From NCBI GenBank assembly GCA_038503075.1, contig JBCAML010000002.1, positions 124,001 through 188,000 of the forward strand: DNA of 64,000 nt, written 5' to 3'. Below, piece after piece: positions 63,517-64,000 of the stretch; positions within the stretch are counted from its first letter, which is position 1; each line of letters opens with the position of its first letter. The translations under genes were made by a program, and so were the position numbers. Under the pieces are notes generated by a model. The model did not search any database and had not been told where the DNA came from. It saw only the letters and a program-made list of their open reading frames with translations. The stretch is from Gyromitra esculenta (Eukaryota > Ascomycota > Pezizomycetes > Pezizales > Discinaceae).

Positions 63517-64000
63517 GAAATGTGGACAGTGTGGAGGTCGCTCAATCAAAGGATATACACGAAAATGCCGACGCTAAGAAACCAAGAAACGAACACGCGC
63601 GCCGACAGCTTCCAAGAAAAAGAAAAGCTACTTCGAAGCAAACTTTTCTCGAAAGCACCAGAACGAGACCAGGAGCGAAACCCAGCAACAATACCGAAAG
63701 GTCAGTTATCGAAGGTAACGGAAAAAGAAGTCGAAGACGCAATAAACTCCCAGGGGAATAAAAAGGCCCCCGGACCAGACGGAATACTGCCTGAGGTTCT
63801 TAAAAAACTGGGCAGCACATATAGAGCCAAGCTAGTTGAAGGGATGAATGTGATCCTTCAAGAAGGGGAACACCCAAAACTATGGAGAAAAGCGATTGGG
63901 GCGATCATACCCAAACCGAATAAAGGAGACTATACGACACCGAGAAGCTATAGGCCGGTCTCCCTACTCAACACGCTAGCAAAGGTACTCGAAAAGATAG

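Larger units (their letters stand above)
58402..64000 (+). mobile_element. Non-LTR retrotransposon (LINE), interrupted, running off the window
   Basis: ORF1 (Glu/Lys-rich, coiled coil, zinc knuckles) and ORF2 (endonuclease, then reverse transcriptase) in the order of fungal Tad/I-like LINEs. The 5' end is not resolved; the leader reaches at least 58297. Three LTR-type insertions (59412-59862, 61223-62142, 63073-63516) split it. Each has a perfect 5-bp duplication and each site closes to a continuous LINE frame. The LINE also has its own damage (in-frame TGA at 60514, frameshifts near 60740, 62350 and 62400), so it is dead. The window ends inside the reverse transcriptase. Confidence 0.9.
60965..64000 (+). 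pseudogene. LINE ORF2 (endonuclease and reverse transcriptase), broken and incomplete
   Basis: It starts at ATG 60965, overlapping the ORF1 stop. The endonuclease part shows IIQHNCNRSTNVMQNLM and DIIAIQEPWIG (catalytic Asn and Glu). It is interrupted at 61223-62142, then continues with LKYTIRDDLWDHWDASIMDV, LMVLGDFNAKG (catalytic DxN), SVLDLTWVLENM and TGSDHATIEI (catalytic SDH). Frameshifts near 62350 and 62400 break this stretch. After the solo LTR at 63073-63516 the frame runs open from 63522 to the window end, with NKKAPGPDGILPEVLKKLG and RSYRPVSLLNTLAKVLEK, the first conserved blocks of a LINE reverse transcriptase. The catalytic YADD region would lie beyond 64000. Confidence 0.9.

Noticed and set aside
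59401..63520. A giant transposon with ~445-bp inverted terminal repeats
   Set aside because: The inverted copies at 59412-59862 and 63073-63516 each have their own different target duplication (CCAGA, GAAAT) and each interrupts the LINE separately, so they are independent solo LTRs and not the ends of one element.
1..64000. CRISPR arrays, rRNA genes, bacterial-type operons
   Set aside because: No regularly spaced repeats with spacers and no rRNA sequence; intron-containing genes show eukaryotic nuclear DNA.

Overview
The window is nuclear DNA of a filamentous ascomycete (Pezizomycotina). The evidence is short GT-AG introns (45-115 nt, many with a CTAAC/CTGAC branch point), a class I hydrophobin, Ser/Thr-rich cell-wall proteins, and a chromodomain Ty3/Gypsy retrotransposon beside a fungal-type LINE. 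The exact class cannot be read from the sequence.

Layout. 0-51 kb is gene-sparse single-copy DNA. On the left are a 71-aa cysteine-rich protein (1.4 kb), a cyclin-box protein (5.6-6.6 kb), a Kre9/Knh1-like wall protein (8.4-9.2 kb, minus) and a tRNA-Thr(AGT) (12.4 kb, minus). The middle has fumarylacetoacetase (15.2-16.6 kb, minus), a cupredoxin-like membrane protein (17.9-19.1 kb, minus), a four-helix membrane protein (23.5-24.2 kb, minus), a hydrophobin (25.1-25.7 kb, minus) and a TauD/TfdA-like dioxygenase (27.4-28.8 kb). Then come a possible decayed gene (28.9-29.5 kb), a Ser/Thr-rich GPI protein (31.2-31.9 kb), two neighbouring RRM-type genes (32.6-36.9 kb, minus), an F-box protein (38.2-39.6 kb), APC2 (40.8-44.1 kb) and a GTPBP1/2-like GTPase (45.2-48.2 kb). 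I worked out exon structures by hand from splice signals and reading frames.

51.3-64 kb is a nest of transposable elements. A structurally intact Ty3/Gypsy chromovirus (51311-57107, TSD AATTG) carries gag and pol in overlapping frames. The junction has a textbook -1 frameshift signal: slippery TTTAAAC, a 6-nt spacer and an 8-bp stem. To its right lies a LINE (58.4 kb to beyond the window end). Two ~445-bp solo LTRs and one ~920-bp solo-LTR-like element interrupt it, each with a perfect 5-bp target-site duplication. Removing them mentally restores continuous LINE frames across each site. LINE ORF1 and ORF2 overlap as TAATG.

The most unusual signal is a dispersed bipartite 18-bp motif, consensus CGAGTGAYANNNYRTGAY. 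I counted 17 exact matches to CGAGTGA-N6-RTGA and three one-mismatch copies, all outside coding sequence and spread over the first 50 kb. The two RTGAY half-sites are spaced 10 bp, one helical turn. It matches no regulatory element I can name.
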